Assembly (NCBI GenBank): GCA_944325145.1
Contig: CALYDL010000001.1
Span: forward strand, 110,102-174,101
From: Candidatus Gastranaerophilales bacterium
GTDB lineage: Bacteria > Cyanobacteriota > Vampirovibrionia > Gastranaerophilales > Gastranaerophilaceae
Length of the DNA: 64,000 nucleotides
Direction: 5' to 3'
Shown: positions 43,898 to 53,363 of the stretch, in pieces
Layout: the number at the start of each line of letters is the position of its first letter
Position numbering within the stretch: the first letter of the stretch is position 1
Program-made: the position numbers and the translations under genes
The notes under the pieces: model-generated
What the model was told of the DNA's origin: nothing
Databases searched by the model: none
Seen by the model: only the letters and a program-made list of their open reading frames with translations

Positions 43898-44833
43898 TTG
43901 TTAGAGAATGAAATCGTAGAAAAAATTAATAAATTAAAAAAAGAGAAGAATGCAGTAATTCTTGCTCACTGCTACCAAAACCCTGAAATTGATTTGGTGG
44001 CGGATTATGTTGGTGATTCTTTAGGGTTATCAAAACTTGCAAGCAAAACAAATGCAGATATTATTGTCTTTGCAGGCGTTTATTTTATGGCAGAAACCGC
44101 CAAAATTTTATCACCCGATAAAAAAGTTTTGCTTCCAAACAAAAAATCAGGCTGCAACATGGCAGATATGATTGACCTTAGAATGGTTAGAGAATTCAGA
44201 GCAAAATACCCAAACATTCCGCTTGTGTGCTATGTAAATTCAACCGCAGAAGTTAAAGCTGAATGCGACGTTTGCTGCACAAGTGCAAATGCAATTGAAG
44301 TTGTAAGGTCAATGAACGTAGAAAAAGTTCTTTTTGCGCCCGATTGCTACCTTGGAAGCTGGGTGCAAAAGAATTTACCAAATGTTGAAGTTATATCATA
44401 CCCCGGCTATTGCCCCACACACCTTAGAATTTCGGCAGATGATATAATTCAGGCAAAAGCAAAACACCCTGATGGTGTTGTTCTTGTTCACCCTGAATGC
44501 AGGCAAGAAGTTGTTGAATTATCTGATTTTACAGGCTCTACAACCCAAATTTTTGATTATGTAAAAAGAACAAACCACAAAACATACATTATTTGCACAG
44601 AAAAAGGCGTTGTTGACAGGCTTAAAAGAGATTACAAAGATAAAAACTTTGTTCTTGTTAACGACAAATTAATTTGCCACAACATGAAGCAAAATACTCT
44701 TGAAGATATTTACAATGCTTTATTGAACGAAGAATTTGAAGTAAATGTTGATGAAAAAATAAGAACTCTTGCCTTAAAATCAATCAACGCAATGATTTCA
44801 ATTAAATCCGGCAAAGAAACCGTTGCCAAATAA
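43898..44833 (+). CDS. nadA: Quinolinate synthase A
   Basis: 311 residues from a TTG start with AAGG 8 bases upstream. VILAHCYQNPEIDLVADYVGDSLGL opens the protein. The three cluster ligands expected for NadA are visible: Cys86 (KSGCNMAD), the Cys in LVHPECRQEV, and the Cys in KLICHNMKQ. It condenses iminoaspartate with dihydroxyacetone phosphate to quinolinate using a [4Fe-4S] cluster. nadB and nadC are not nearby; nadD is at 52765-53340. TATAAT at 43854-43859 may belong to its promoter. Confidence 0.95.
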   Translation: MLENEIVEKINKLKKEKNAVILAHCYQNPEIDLVADYVGDSLGLSKLASKTNADIIVFAGVYFMAETAKILSPDKKVLLPNKKSGCNMADMIDLRMVREFRAKYPNIPLVCYVNSTAEVKAECDVCCTSANAIEVVRSMNVEKVLFAPDCYLGSWVQKNLPNVEVISYPGYCPTHLRISADDIIQAKAKHPDGVVLVHPECRQEVVELSDFTGSTTQIFDYVKRTNHKTYIICTEKGVVDRLKRDYKDKNFVLVNDKLICHNMKQNTLEDIYNALLNEEFEVNVDEKIRTLALKSINAMISIKSGKETVAK

Positions 44834-44842
44834 AGGTGTAAA

Positions 44843-45367
44843 ATGAATGAAGAAATAAAAAAAACTTCTGAAGATGCTTTAGCAGATATTGATTTTGAAG
44901 ACGAAAAAGAAGACAAAGAACTCAAAGATATTAGTTTTTTAAAAGTTGATGCCAAAACCTGCAAACTAAAAGAAGAAGATGATTCTTTAGTTTCAGAATT
45001 TTATAGTAACGATGAAAAACTTGTCGGAAGCAAAATTATTCACAAAAAATCAGGTCATATTATTGAAATAACATATAATTTCATTGGCGGGAAAGAAACC
45101 GTTTCAGAATATGACAAAGAAAAAAACCTGATTAAATCGGTTGATTATTACGAAAACGGCCAAGTTAAACTTTCAACCGAATATGGCAAAAACGGTTCTT
45201 ATAAATCAATGATGTATAACGTTGACGGTTCAAGGCTATCTTTTGTTGAAAAATATATTGACGGCACCGCTGATGCAATTTATTTTGATGCCGATAACAA
45301 AGGCACAAGAGTTGAAGTAAAAATGGATAAAGACAAAAACGTTATTGAAAAGAAAATTATAAAATAG
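44843..45367 (+). CDS. Hypothetical acidic protein with MORN-like repeats, 174 aa
   Basis: No named family. The first 45 residues are strongly acidic and probably disordered. The rest contains repeated short strands such as YYENGQVKLSTEYGKNGSYKSMMYNVDGS and YFDADNKGTRVEV, in the style of MORN-variant or antitoxin-repeat proteins. There is no signal peptide. It starts nine bases after nadA (AAAGG-like ribosome-binding site), so it is probably co-transcribed, with no known functional tie. Confidence 0.75.
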   Translation: MNEEIKKTSEDALADIDFEDEKEDKELKDISFLKVDAKTCKLKEEDDSLVSEFYSNDEKLVGSKIIHKKSGHIIEITYNFIGGKETVSEYDKEKNLIKSVDYYENGQVKLSTEYGKNGSYKSMMYNVDGSRLSFVEKYIDGTADAIYFDADNKGTRVEVKMDKDKNVIEKKIIK

Positions 45368-45484
45368 CACAAAAGCTTTTCATATTAAGAAAAGTTAAAC
45401 TAAAACCCGCCAAATAATGTAAAATTTTTGAAAAATTTTCGATAATATGCAATTCTATTTATAGGGAGCAAGAAGTATTGAAAA

Positions 45485-46882
45485 ATGTATAAAATGTTAT
45501 CATCAGAAGTTACGGATAAACAAAATTCAAAAGCGCTTGCCTTATCTTCAAAATTAATGGAGCCAAGGCAAAGAAAGCGTGCTTATGCAGATTTTTTAGG
45601 TGTAATGTATGCGGTTGATTATCTTCAAAATTCAGGTTACAGAGTAAATATTCAAAGAAGCATTTTTAATTCCACAAAACTATATTCAGATTTTGAAATT
45701 TGCGATATTTATTCAAACTCGCACAGGCTTTATGTTGTAACCGCTTATGGAACAGAAATCGTTAAAATTCCATATTTGCATAAAGAATTTGACATTCTGC
45801 CTGAAGCATACATTGTTGTTGAACTTCAAATCGGAATGAAAGAGGCAAATATCAAAGGCATTATTAAACCCGAAGATTTTGAAAATGCAGAAGTCAGCAA
45901 TGATTATTTTAAATTCAACACAAATGAATTAAGAAACATTGAAGAACTTTTTGAAGTTATAAAAAACTATTCAGGCATTAAGCCCTCGATTGGCAAACAC
46001 TTGGAATGCATGGATTTATTTATTCCATACACAGAAAACAAGCTTTCATACGAAGAAAAGAAAAAATTCATAGAACACATTTTAACTTGCGAAACTTGCA
46101 AAAAAAGATTAATGGATACGCTTGAATTTGATTCTGCTTCAAAAAACATGGTAAGACACAATAACATTCTATCCAATGAAGACTTTTCAAAAGAAGAAAA
46201 TTTTATTAGAAAATTACAATCAACAAACAAAAAAGAAGTTGGCCTGCAAGGAGCAATAGACACAATATATAAAGAAAACAGCCTTGATGAATTAAAAAAT
46301 TCAACTCTTAGATATGGTGCAGAAATTCCGCCAAAAACCAAAAAAATTATTTTAACCGGCTTTTTTGTTGTGGCATTTTTGCTTGTTATAATCTCGTTTG
46401 CATCTAATATGCCAAACAACATAACTAATTCCAAAAACAAAAATGTTCAAGGCGAAGTTGCAAACGGCCCTGTTATTGAATTTTCTAACAGCGAAACCTC
46501 TGATTATGATATTAATATACCAAAAATTGACAAAAACAAAGGCTATTTAACAATTTCCAAAGTATCTTGGGAAGTTTCAAAAAATGTTAACGATGAAGAA
46601 CAGAAGAAATTTCTTCAACAAGCAGGCAAAAGCATCAGGCTAAACCTTCAAAACGATTTACTTTTATCAAACAACACAACAGTGAACAACAAAGTAAAAT
46701 TTGATATAAGGTTTTATAGAGATGGCAGCTTAGAAAGCATCGAAATTGCACAAAGTTCGGGCAATTCCGCCGTTGATAGAGTAATTCAGCAAAGCTTGCA
46801 AAACACTCTTTATTATATGCGCCCGCCAAAAGGTTCTTTTGTCGGAAAGAAAAACGGCCTAACGCTCGTAATTGATTTTTAG
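45485..46882 (+). CDS. DUF1822-like / zinc-finger / TM / TonB-C-terminal-like protein
   Basis: 465 residues with an unusual domain order. Residues about 25-150 (RAYADFLGVMYAVDYLQNSGY...VVELQIGMKEANIKGII) resemble DUF1822, a domain I associate with cyanobacteria. Residues about 195-220 contain FIEHILTCETCKKR, an anti-sigma-type H-x3-C-x2-C finger. A TM helix lies near 285-305 (IILTGFFVVAFLLVIISFA). The last 110 residues, VKFDIRFYRDGSLESIEIAQSSGNSAVDRVI, look like a TonB C-terminal domain, presumably in the periplasm. Inferred: a membrane-spanning sensor or anti-sigma-like coupler. No sigma factor is adjacent. Confidence 0.7.
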   Translation: MYKMLSSEVTDKQNSKALALSSKLMEPRQRKRAYADFLGVMYAVDYLQNSGYRVNIQRSIFNSTKLYSDFEICDIYSNSHRLYVVTAYGTEIVKIPYLHKEFDILPEAYIVVELQIGMKEANIKGIIKPEDFENAEVSNDYFKFNTNELRNIEELFEVIKNYSGIKPSIGKHLECMDLFIPYTENKLSYEEKKKFIEHILTCETCKKRLMDTLEFDSASKNMVRHNNILSNEDFSKEENFIRKLQSTNKKEVGLQGAIDTIYKENSLDELKNSTLRYGAEIPPKTKKIILTGFFVVAFLLVIISFASNMPNNITNSKNKNVQGEVANGPVIEFSNSETSDYDINIPKIDKNKGYLTISKVSWEVSKNVNDEEQKKFLQQAGKSIRLNLQNDLLLSNNTTVNNKVKFDIRFYRDGSLESIEIAQSSGNSAVDRVIQQSLQNTLYYMRPPKGSFVGKKNGLTLVIDF

Positions 46883-46890
46883 ATTATAAA

Positions 46891-46918
46891 AAAAAGCCTG
46901 AAAATTTCAGGCTTTTTT
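46891..46918 (+). terminator. Bidirectional terminator
   Basis: AAAAGCCTGAA and TTCAGGCTTTT form a perfect 11-bp stem with a 3-base loop, flanked by A-run and T-run; it lies between two convergent genes. Confidence 0.93.
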
Positions 46919-46926
46919 ATTTTGAA

Positions 46927-47850
46927 TTAAATTCCAAAAATTTTAAATATACCGCTTCCCCTTGGCTTAACCGGCTCAAAAGTGCAATAAGCGCTTTTAT
47001 CATTCAAATGCGGATATTTTTGGCTGTCGCCGCTATCAAAGTTGCAAGCGGGCAAAATTGTGTAACCATCGCAAACTTCGCCTTGAAAATATCTTTTGAA
47101 TAGTTCAGGATTGGTTGTGCAAATTGCTTCTTTTAATGAAACTTTTTCTCTAAAAGGAAGTTCATCTGAAATTTCATCCGGCGTTCTTGCGTCAACAACT
47201 TCAATTACTCTTGAATTTGGATTATCTTCATTTAATGCTTTATTTAAAAGAATTCTATATGCAAAAAATTCTTCATCATCTCTTGCATCAAAATTATTAT
47301 AAAAATCGACTGAAGGAACAACAGCCCCGTTTTTAAAAATACGAATAGGAAAAATGTCTGTGCCAAGAACATTATCGCCATTATTTGCGCCGTTTATATC
47401 TATATAAACATCTAAATAATAATTTATATCTCGCCCGTCAAATCTGACGATATCCCAGCCGTCACGAGGTGATAAACCATAAAAAGAGCTGCCGTTTGCA
47501 AGCCTTAAATTTTGGCCTTTGCCATAAGCGCTTATCGATGCATCGCCGCCTGTAGAACAGTTGACGGCACCTGTTGTAACCAAATTATTTGCAAGCCTTT
47601 CACAATATTCATTAACATTATCGGGCAATTCCGTATAATTTGAACAAAAGCCTTCTTCATAGCATTCTTGCATAATCACTTTGTTTACATTCGGCAAATT
47701 TTTAAGAACAGAATATATATACGGCGTTTTTGAAACATCGTTTGATTTAAACATATAAATTGAAATGCCAAGAAGTATGCCGCATAAAAAAAATGCAAAT
47801 ATAACTTCCCCTAGTATCATTCCGTTTTTAAAATTAGCTTTGAGTTTCAT
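46927..47850 (-). CDS. Type IV pilin-like (pseudopilin) protein, 307 aa
   Basis: The N-terminus MKLKANFKNGMILGEVIFAFFLCGILLGISIYMF has the layout of a prepilin: a short basic leader, Gly at the cleavage site, Glu at mature position 5, and a hydrophobic helix. The C-terminal domain of about 270 residues has eight or more Cys, many Gly/Asn/Asp, and GWDIVRFDGRDINYYLDVYIDINGANN, a pattern seen in large pilin-like proteins with a calcium-binding-like loop. It probably joins a type IV pilus or type II-like machine encoded elsewhere. One base separates it from the upstream DUF3326 gene. Confidence 0.78.
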   Translation of the reverse strand: MKLKANFKNGMILGEVIFAFFLCGILLGISIYMFKSNDVSKTPYIYSVLKNLPNVNKVIMQECYEEGFCSNYTELPDNVNEYCERLANNLVTTGAVNCSTGGDASISAYGKGQNLRLANGSSFYGLSPRDGWDIVRFDGRDINYYLDVYIDINGANNGDNVLGTDIFPIRIFKNGAVVPSVDFYNNFDARDDEEFFAYRILLNKALNEDNPNSRVIEVVDARTPDEISDELPFREKVSLKEAICTTNPELFKRYFQGEVCDGYTILPACNFDSGDSQKYPHLNDKSAYCTFEPVKPRGSGIFKIFGI

Positions 47851-47851
47851 A

Positions 47852-48829
47852 CTATCCCTTTAATAAAGCCTGAAGGCATTCATCGTAATTATTATATTCC
47901 ATTATACCATTCAGCCCCATATCATCGCAACAAATTAAACCATGCGTTTTATTTTTAACTGTCATAATCTTAATATTGTTATTGTAAGCGCCTATAACAG
48001 CAGCACTTCCAAGCGCATTATAAGGAACAATTAATGCCTCAATGTCTTTATTTTGAAGAAAATTTCTTTCTTTTTTGTTAATTAAAGGCGCCCTGTTAAG
48101 CCCCATTAAAACGCAAGGAAGATAGGTTGAAGATATATTTTCAGATGAAACTTTTGAATTGCACACGGTTTCATAAATATCAATCGAAGAAAATGCAGGC
48201 GCATGAGCAGTTGGCACCATAAATTCTTTTGCAATTAAATGCGAAATAACCGCTTCAACGCCGCCAATCGGGTCTATTCCAATTCCTTGTTCATAGTTTA
48301 TATCATCCGCATCATCATTAAAATAGCAAACAACAGCAATTGCGCTTGCACCTTTTTCTATTAATTTTTTTGCAGCCCTTAAAATTGTATTTTCATTATT
48401 TATTACACCGGTTGAAAGGTTGTTTTTTATAAAAAATTCAACGCCAACAGGCTCATCGGTTATTTCAACAAAAGGAATATTAAGCCCCTGAACTTCTTTT
48501 AGAGCTGAAATTGTATTTATATGCACATTTAAAATATTCTTTGGAATTGAAGCGTCAAAAATAACACCAATGACATTTTCTTCATATTTATCCAAAGGGT
48601 TTATAAAAATATTTCCCTTAAAAAATTCATCAAAGAAATATCCTTCCAAATATAAAATATCGTCTGTTATGGCACTTAAAATGCCGCCGTTTACAACATT
48701 TGGGTGGGTTAAAACATTAAAATGTTTTGCAAATTTCCTTGCTATTTTTCCCCCATCGCCTGCAAAGCCGCCAATTTCAGCGCCAATTCCCGTTGGGATA
48801 GAAATTGCAACAGTTTTTTTATGGTTCAT
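47852..48829 (-). CDS. DUF3326 family protein
   Basis: 325 residues. The family wording is recognisable: VAISIPTGIGAEIGGFAGDGGKIARKF at the N-terminus, LTHPNVVNGGILSAI, and a C-terminal DDMGLNGIMEYNNYDEC. I associate the family with cyanobacteria and plastid lineages; its function is not established. The Gly-rich N-terminus may bind a nucleotide or cofactor. It overlaps holB by 4 bases and is followed by the pilin-like gene, forming a minus-strand operon holA-holB-DUF3326-pilin. Confidence 0.75.
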   Translation of the reverse strand: MNHKKTVAISIPTGIGAEIGGFAGDGGKIARKFAKHFNVLTHPNVVNGGILSAITDDILYLEGYFFDEFFKGNIFINPLDKYEENVIGVIFDASIPKNILNVHINTISALKEVQGLNIPFVEITDEPVGVEFFIKNNLSTGVINNENTILRAAKKLIEKGASAIAVVCYFNDDADDINYEQGIGIDPIGGVEAVISHLIAKEFMVPTAHAPAFSSIDIYETVCNSKVSSENISSTYLPCVLMGLNRAPLINKKERNFLQNKDIEALIVPYNALGSAAVIGAYNNNIKIMTVKNKTHGLICCDDMGLNGIMEYNNYDECLQALLKG

Positions 48830-49764
48830 AAGTGCCTTCCTTCAGCTGAAATTGAAATAAACAAATTTTCAAAAACATTACTTGGGCTAATTGTTGCCAT
48901 CAATTGTTTTTTTGCCATTTGAACTTTTTCAATATCTGAATTAATTAAACCAAAAAAAGCAGGGTTGGAATAATTTGTTTTTAAAACATTTATAAAATAT
49001 TCTTCAATCAAATCTAAAATATCAATAAAACCTATATTGTTATTTTCTGCAAAATCAATAATAGCATTAACTTTTTCAATTCCTTCTTTAATTGAAATAT
49101 TGGGGTAATTTTTAAAGAAAGAAGAAATATCTGTTGTTGATTTTTCAATGCTTACAGGAGTTTTAAACACCAAAGACCTTGAAACAATTGTAGATATAAT
49201 ATCTTCCCTGTTATTGCAAAGAAAAACAAAAGTAACCTTATTTGGCGCTTCTTCTGTTGATTTTAAAAGTGCATTAGATGCTTCTTCTTGTAATATTTTT
49301 TTATTAATGGAGGCAGGCAGCCATTCTTCTTTGTTAAGTTCAAAGCCAGCGTTTGAATATTTTAAAAGTTTGTTTTTGTCTTTTTCTTGAACTTCGCCTA
49401 ATTTTGCGTTTGAAAAAATGAAAAACCTGTGATAGTTTGAAGTTTCAACAATAGATGAAGTTACTTTTTCAATTTGCTTAACTGAAATTACTGTTTTTGC
49501 AGCGTCATCTTTAAAATCAACAGGGGTAACATTAATAAGAGCAGGGTGCCTGTTTTCTTTTGTCCAATTGCAATTTGTGCAGCTGCAATTTTGGGTTTTG
49601 TCACCTGTGCAATTTAAAATTCTAAAAAGCTCAAGTGCGAAAAAATATTGCATTATTGTATCAAAGCCTTCAAAAACAATGCTTTGAGGAAACCTTTTAT
49701 TTGATTTTAAAAATGTTTCAAAATAATTATATACAAAAGTATTTTCAAAAACTGAATTTATCAT
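48826..49764 (-). CDS. holB: DNA polymerase III delta' subunit-like protein
   Basis: 312 residues. It has the clamp-loader zinc module (NCTGDKTQNCSCTNCNW), ISVKQIEKV, a sensor-like EEASNALLKSTEEAPNKVTFVFLCNN and SRSLVFKTP, as in delta'. No intact P-loop is seen, as expected for delta'. With delta and DnaX it loads the sliding clamp at the replication fork. It overlaps holA and the DUF3326 gene by 4 bases each. Confidence 0.88.
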   Translation of the reverse strand: MINSVFENTFVYNYFETFLKSNKRFPQSIVFEGFDTIMQYFFALELFRILNCTGDKTQNCSCTNCNWTKENRHPALINVTPVDFKDDAAKTVISVKQIEKVTSSIVETSNYHRFFIFSNAKLGEVQEKDKNKLLKYSNAGFELNKEEWLPASINKKILQEEASNALLKSTEEAPNKVTFVFLCNNREDIISTIVSRSLVFKTPVSIEKSTTDISSFFKNYPNISIKEGIEKVNAIIDFAENNNIGFIDILDLIEEYFINVLKTNYSNPAFFGLINSDIEKVQMAKKQLMATISPSNVFENLFISISAEGRHL

Positions 49765-50732
49765 TTGATAAACCCTTCTAAAAGTGCAACTTCAGGTGTT
49801 TTTAAGCCTGTTTTAATTTCAAATTCCGCATTTACTAAATTTTTCTTCAATTTTAAAAGCTTAGATAAAGGGAAATTTTTAATTTTGTTTAATGTCATTT
49901 TAACGGCATATTCATTTTGTTTGGTTATTGTTGCAATTTCATAGCTTGATTTTGTTTCAGACAAAATTTTTGTTAAAAGAAGCTTTGAAAACCCTGATTG
50001 TAAAAAAGCAAGAATTTCTAAATAGTGCGATTTTTGGAGCATTTTTGAAATTTCAAACATGGTTTTTGAATAATCTGAAGCTAAAATTAAATCAATAAGC
50101 TGAAAAATGTTTTGGCTTTGAGGATAAAGGTTTTCAACAATTTCTTTATTAAAAGTGGTTTCAGGGTATATAAAAAGCGAAATTTTATCAAGAGCGCTGT
50201 TTAAATCTCTTAAATAGGGGCCAATTGTTCTTATTAACATTTCAAGAGCAGAATCTGGCGCTTTAAGATTGGCTGCTTTTACCATATTTTTTAAAACAGG
50301 CAAAATTTTATATTCTTCATAGGCCTTAAAAGCTTGAAATTCTTTTATTGCACCTTTTTTTTGAACAGCTTTATACAACTTCTTTCTTGAATCAGGTTTT
50401 TTTCTCTCTCCCCTTGGAATTTGGCAAGTTAGAATTATATGAACCTTGTCTGAAATCATATCAATAGCTTCAATTAATTCTTCAATTTGTTTATCATCAA
50501 GTTTTGCTTTTTTGCCATCTAAAAAATATTTATCCGCTTTAATTTGAACAACAATATCGCCAAACATCATTGGCTGCGACCTTAAAAGATAAACAAATTC
50601 GGAAAAATCAGGGTTATCAGATGTTCTAAAATTAAGCTCAGAGATATTTTCCCCCAGAACTTTATTTTTTATCTCATCAATTTCTTTTTCTATTAAAAAA
50701 TCTTCTTCGCCCCAAAAAAAGGATAACGGCAT
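49761..50732 (-). CDS. holA: DNA polymerase III delta subunit
   Basis: 323 residues. The N-terminal PLSFFWGEEDFLIEKEIDEIK is the standard delta opening, with SQPMMFGDIVVQI and IPRGERKKPDSRKKLYKAV (gene-family-like linker), then RTIGPYLRDLNSALDKISLFI and a C-terminal helical collar. Delta is the wrench that opens the beta clamp. Adjacent to holB, an arrangement not universal in bacteria. Confidence 0.9.
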   Translation of the reverse strand: MPLSFFWGEEDFLIEKEIDEIKNKVLGENISELNFRTSDNPDFSEFVYLLRSQPMMFGDIVVQIKADKYFLDGKKAKLDDKQIEELIEAIDMISDKVHIILTCQIPRGERKKPDSRKKLYKAVQKKGAIKEFQAFKAYEEYKILPVLKNMVKAANLKAPDSALEMLIRTIGPYLRDLNSALDKISLFIYPETTFNKEIVENLYPQSQNIFQLIDLILASDYSKTMFEISKMLQKSHYLEILAFLQSGFSKLLLTKILSETKSSYEIATITKQNEYAVKMTLNKIKNFPLSKLLKLKKNLVNAEFEIKTGLKTPEVALLEGFIK

Positions 50733-50785
50733 ATTGTTACTTTCAAACTAATTACAAAAAGATTGTAACTTAAAAGGTTATTTTT

Positions 50786-52117
50786 TTAAATAGAAGTATA
50801 GTTTTCTTCTTTAGAATTATTTTTATTTTGTTTCTTTTTTAATTCCGGAACTTCAATTTTCTTTTTGGCTTCAAGAGAAGTTGAAATAAAAGAATGCATT
50901 TTTTCATAATCAAAAGCATTTTCCCATTTTGCAACAACAGCAGTTGCAACACAGTTGCCGATTAAATTAACAGTTGTTCTTCCCATATCTAAAATTTGGT
51001 CTATTCCAAGCAAAATTGCAACACCAATAACAGGAATGTGGAAACCTGCCAAGGTGCCTGTCAAAACAACAAGTGCAACTCTTGGAACGCCTGCAATGCC
51101 CTTTGATGTCAGCATTAAGGTTAACATTATTGCAAGCTGCTGGCTTATATTTAATTCAACGCCTGCAATTTGAGCGCAAAATAGTGCCGTTAGTGCAAGA
51201 TACAATGTTGAACCATCCAAATTAAAAGTGTAACCTGTCGGCATAACAAAACTTACAATGTTTTTTGGAACTCCAAATTTTTCCATAACATCCATTGCTT
51301 TTGGAAGTGCTGCTTCAGAGCTTGCTGTTGTAAAAGCTAAAAGCGCAGGTTCTTTAAGTGCAACAAGCAAAGATTTGAAAGGAACATTAATAATTTTACA
51401 AGCAATAAACAAAACAAAAACAACAAATAAAATTAAAGAAGCGTATGTTATAACAATTAATTTTGCATAACTTGATAAAATGCCAATGCCGTTTTGCCCG
51501 ATTGTAGCTGAAATTGCGCCAAAAACACCCAATGGAGCAAAAAACATAACATATTCCGTGAATTTAAACATAATTTCACATGTTGAATGCAAGAAATCTA
51601 AAACAGGCCTTGCTTTTTGGCCCACAGCACAAATTGCAAGTGCAAAAAATATAGCAAAAACAACAATTTGCAACAAATTCCCCTCTGCCATCGCTTTAAA
51701 AACAGAAGTTGGAATCATATCTAAAATTAAATGTGACAGAGAATGGTCAATATGAACATTTTGCATTTTTTGAACAGCTGCCATTGAAACATTGGATAAA
51801 TCTATATTAAAATCTACCCCCGGTTTAAAAACGTTTGCCATAACAAGGCCCAAAATAAGAGCAAATGTTGTAATAATTTCAAAATAAACAATTGTTTTAA
51901 GGCCAATTTTACCCAAATTTTTAACATCACCATGGCCTGCTATGCCAACCACAAGCGTTGCAAAAATTAAGGGAGCAATAATCATTTTAACCATTTTTAA
52001 AAACGCATCAGCCACAGGCTGCATTTTTGAAGCATGAGTTGGGTCTAACCAACCAAAAAGAACGCCTGCAACAAGCGCCAGAAATATAAAAAGTGTCAGT
52101 TTTGAACTTTTAGACAA
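50786..52117 (-). CDS. Dicarboxylate/amino acid:cation symporter (DAACS family)
   Basis: 443 residues from a TTG start with GAGAGG upstream. Hydrophobic helices throughout the first 400 residues. Signature elements: MIAPLIFATLVVGIAGHGDVKNLGKIG, the Ser-rich hairpin FTTASSEAALPKAM, and the TM7 motif PTGYTFNLDGSTLYL (family FNLDG/NMDGT region). It imports C4-dicarboxylates or acidic amino acids with Na+ or H+. The C-terminal 40 residues are Lys/Asn-rich and soluble. DctA and GltP cannot be told apart by eye. Confidence 0.92.
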   Translation of the reverse strand: MSKSSKLTLFIFLALVAGVLFGWLDPTHASKMQPVADAFLKMVKMIIAPLIFATLVVGIAGHGDVKNLGKIGLKTIVYFEIITTFALILGLVMANVFKPGVDFNIDLSNVSMAAVQKMQNVHIDHSLSHLILDMIPTSVFKAMAEGNLLQIVVFAIFFALAICAVGQKARPVLDFLHSTCEIMFKFTEYVMFFAPLGVFGAISATIGQNGIGILSSYAKLIVITYASLILFVVFVLFIACKIINVPFKSLLVALKEPALLAFTTASSEAALPKAMDVMEKFGVPKNIVSFVMPTGYTFNLDGSTLYLALTALFCAQIAGVELNISQQLAIMLTLMLTSKGIAGVPRVALVVLTGTLAGFHIPVIGVAILLGIDQILDMGRTTVNLIGNCVATAVVAKWENAFDYEKMHSFISTSLEAKKKIEVPELKKKQNKNNSKEENYTSI

Positions 52118-52190
52118 AAATACCTCTCAATTTATGCTTCAATTTGTATGCGTTGAGCATTACAATTGTAATATAAAAATTTTATTTTGG

Positions 52191-52781
52191 CTATTTTTCA
52201 ATACTTTCAAGTAACCAATTGTAAACATCTATTGTTGTTTTACATATATACAGCCTTCTTTCAGCTAAACTTTTAACTGTTTCAACAAAACACATGAATA
52301 AAGCCATATTTAAGCCTAATTCGCCTTTGTTTTCATCTAAAATTTTTATAATTTGGTTTCTATATTCAATATCTCTTGTATTTTTTTCTATTTTATCCGC
52401 CAAAAATACAATTTTTTCTAATGTCGTCATATTAACTCTGCCCAAAGTATGCCACCTTATTGCAGAAATTATTTCAGGGTCTGAAATTTTAAACTTTTCT
52501 TTTGCAAAATAGGCACCAACCGGCGCATGGAGCGTTTTATAATTTTTTAATTCATTTTTATCCATATCAGGCAAATGGTTATCTATAAATTTTCTTAAAT
52601 CTTCTTTTGTCATACATTTTGCATTGTCGTGCAAAAGGCCTGCTATTTCTGCTTTTTTAATGTCTATATTATACCTTTTTGCAAGCTCAACCGCTTCTTC
52701 CATAACGCCTAATGTATGAAAATATCTTTCAGAAGACAGATTTTCTTTTAAATAATTTTTAATTTCACCTATAGAGTTCAT
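52191..52781 (-). CDS. yqeK: HD-domain hydrolase YqeK (symmetrical Ap4A hydrolase-like)
   Basis: 196 residues. ERYFHTLGVMEEAVELAKRY, LLHDNAKCM (the HD pair) and AIRWHTLGRVNMTTLEKIVFLADKIE are the YqeK signature. Members hydrolyse diadenosine tetraphosphate to two ADP. It overlaps nadD by 17 bases, the common nadD-yqeK arrangement; the frequent third member, rsfS, does not follow here. Confidence 0.93.
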   Translation of the reverse strand: MNSIGEIKNYLKENLSSERYFHTLGVMEEAVELAKRYNIDIKKAEIAGLLHDNAKCMTKEDLRKFIDNHLPDMDKNELKNYKTLHAPVGAYFAKEKFKISDPEIISAIRWHTLGRVNMTTLEKIVFLADKIEKNTRDIEYRNQIIKILDENKGELGLNMALFMCFVETVKSLAERRLYICKTTIDVYNWLLESIEK

Positions 52782-53340
52782 TTTCTTTTATATACCTTTT
52801 AACTTTTTCATCCACAAGCCCTGAAATATCAGCGCCCTTTTTAACTTTTTCCCTAATTTCGGTTGATGATATATCAATTGTATTAATGGAATCTGTTATT
52901 TCAAAATCAAAACCTTTTTCTTTTAATTTTTCAATTTCTTTTCTATCTTCGCCTGTTCTTTTTAAGACGATAAAATGAACATTGTTTTTTAAATATTCAG
53001 AATTTTTCCAGCTTTCAATTTTCTTAAAAGCGTCAAACCCAATTATATAGTTAACTTTTTCGCCTTGTTTTTTATTTTTTAAAATTTCTTGAACTGTTCT
53101 ATATGAATAAGAAGGCTTTGGAAGTTTAAATTCAATGTCAGAAACTTCAATATCATTATCAGCCACAAGTTTTAGCATATTAAGCCTGTCAAATGAATTA
53201 ATTGAAACCTCCTTGTGGCAAGGAATGTATGCAGGAACGAAAACAACCTTACTGAACCCCAATTTAGATAAAACATCTTTTGCGGTTTTAATATGCCCTG
53301 AATGAACAGGGTTAAATGTTCCAAAATAATAGCATTCCAT
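52765..53340 (-). CDS. nadD: Nicotinate-nucleotide adenylyltransferase
   Basis: 191 residues. ECYYFGTFNPVHSGHIKTAKDVL contains the nucleotidyltransferase G-T-F-N-P-x-H-x-G-H motif, KVVFVPAYIPCHKE follows, and DISSTEIREKVKKG is the C-terminal ISSTxIR motif. It adenylates nicotinate mononucleotide in NAD synthesis. Divergent from rqcH by 23 bases. Confidence 0.95.
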   Translation of the reverse strand: MECYYFGTFNPVHSGHIKTAKDVLSKLGFSKVVFVPAYIPCHKEVSINSFDRLNMLKLVADNDIEVSDIEFKLPKPSYSYRTVQEILKNKKQGEKVNYIIGFDAFKKIESWKNSEYLKNNVHFIVLKRTGEDRKEIEKLKEKGFDFEITDSINTIDISSTEIREKVKKGADISGLVDEKVKRYIKENELYR

Positions 53341-53363
53341 AACTTTTATAATACAATAAAAAT

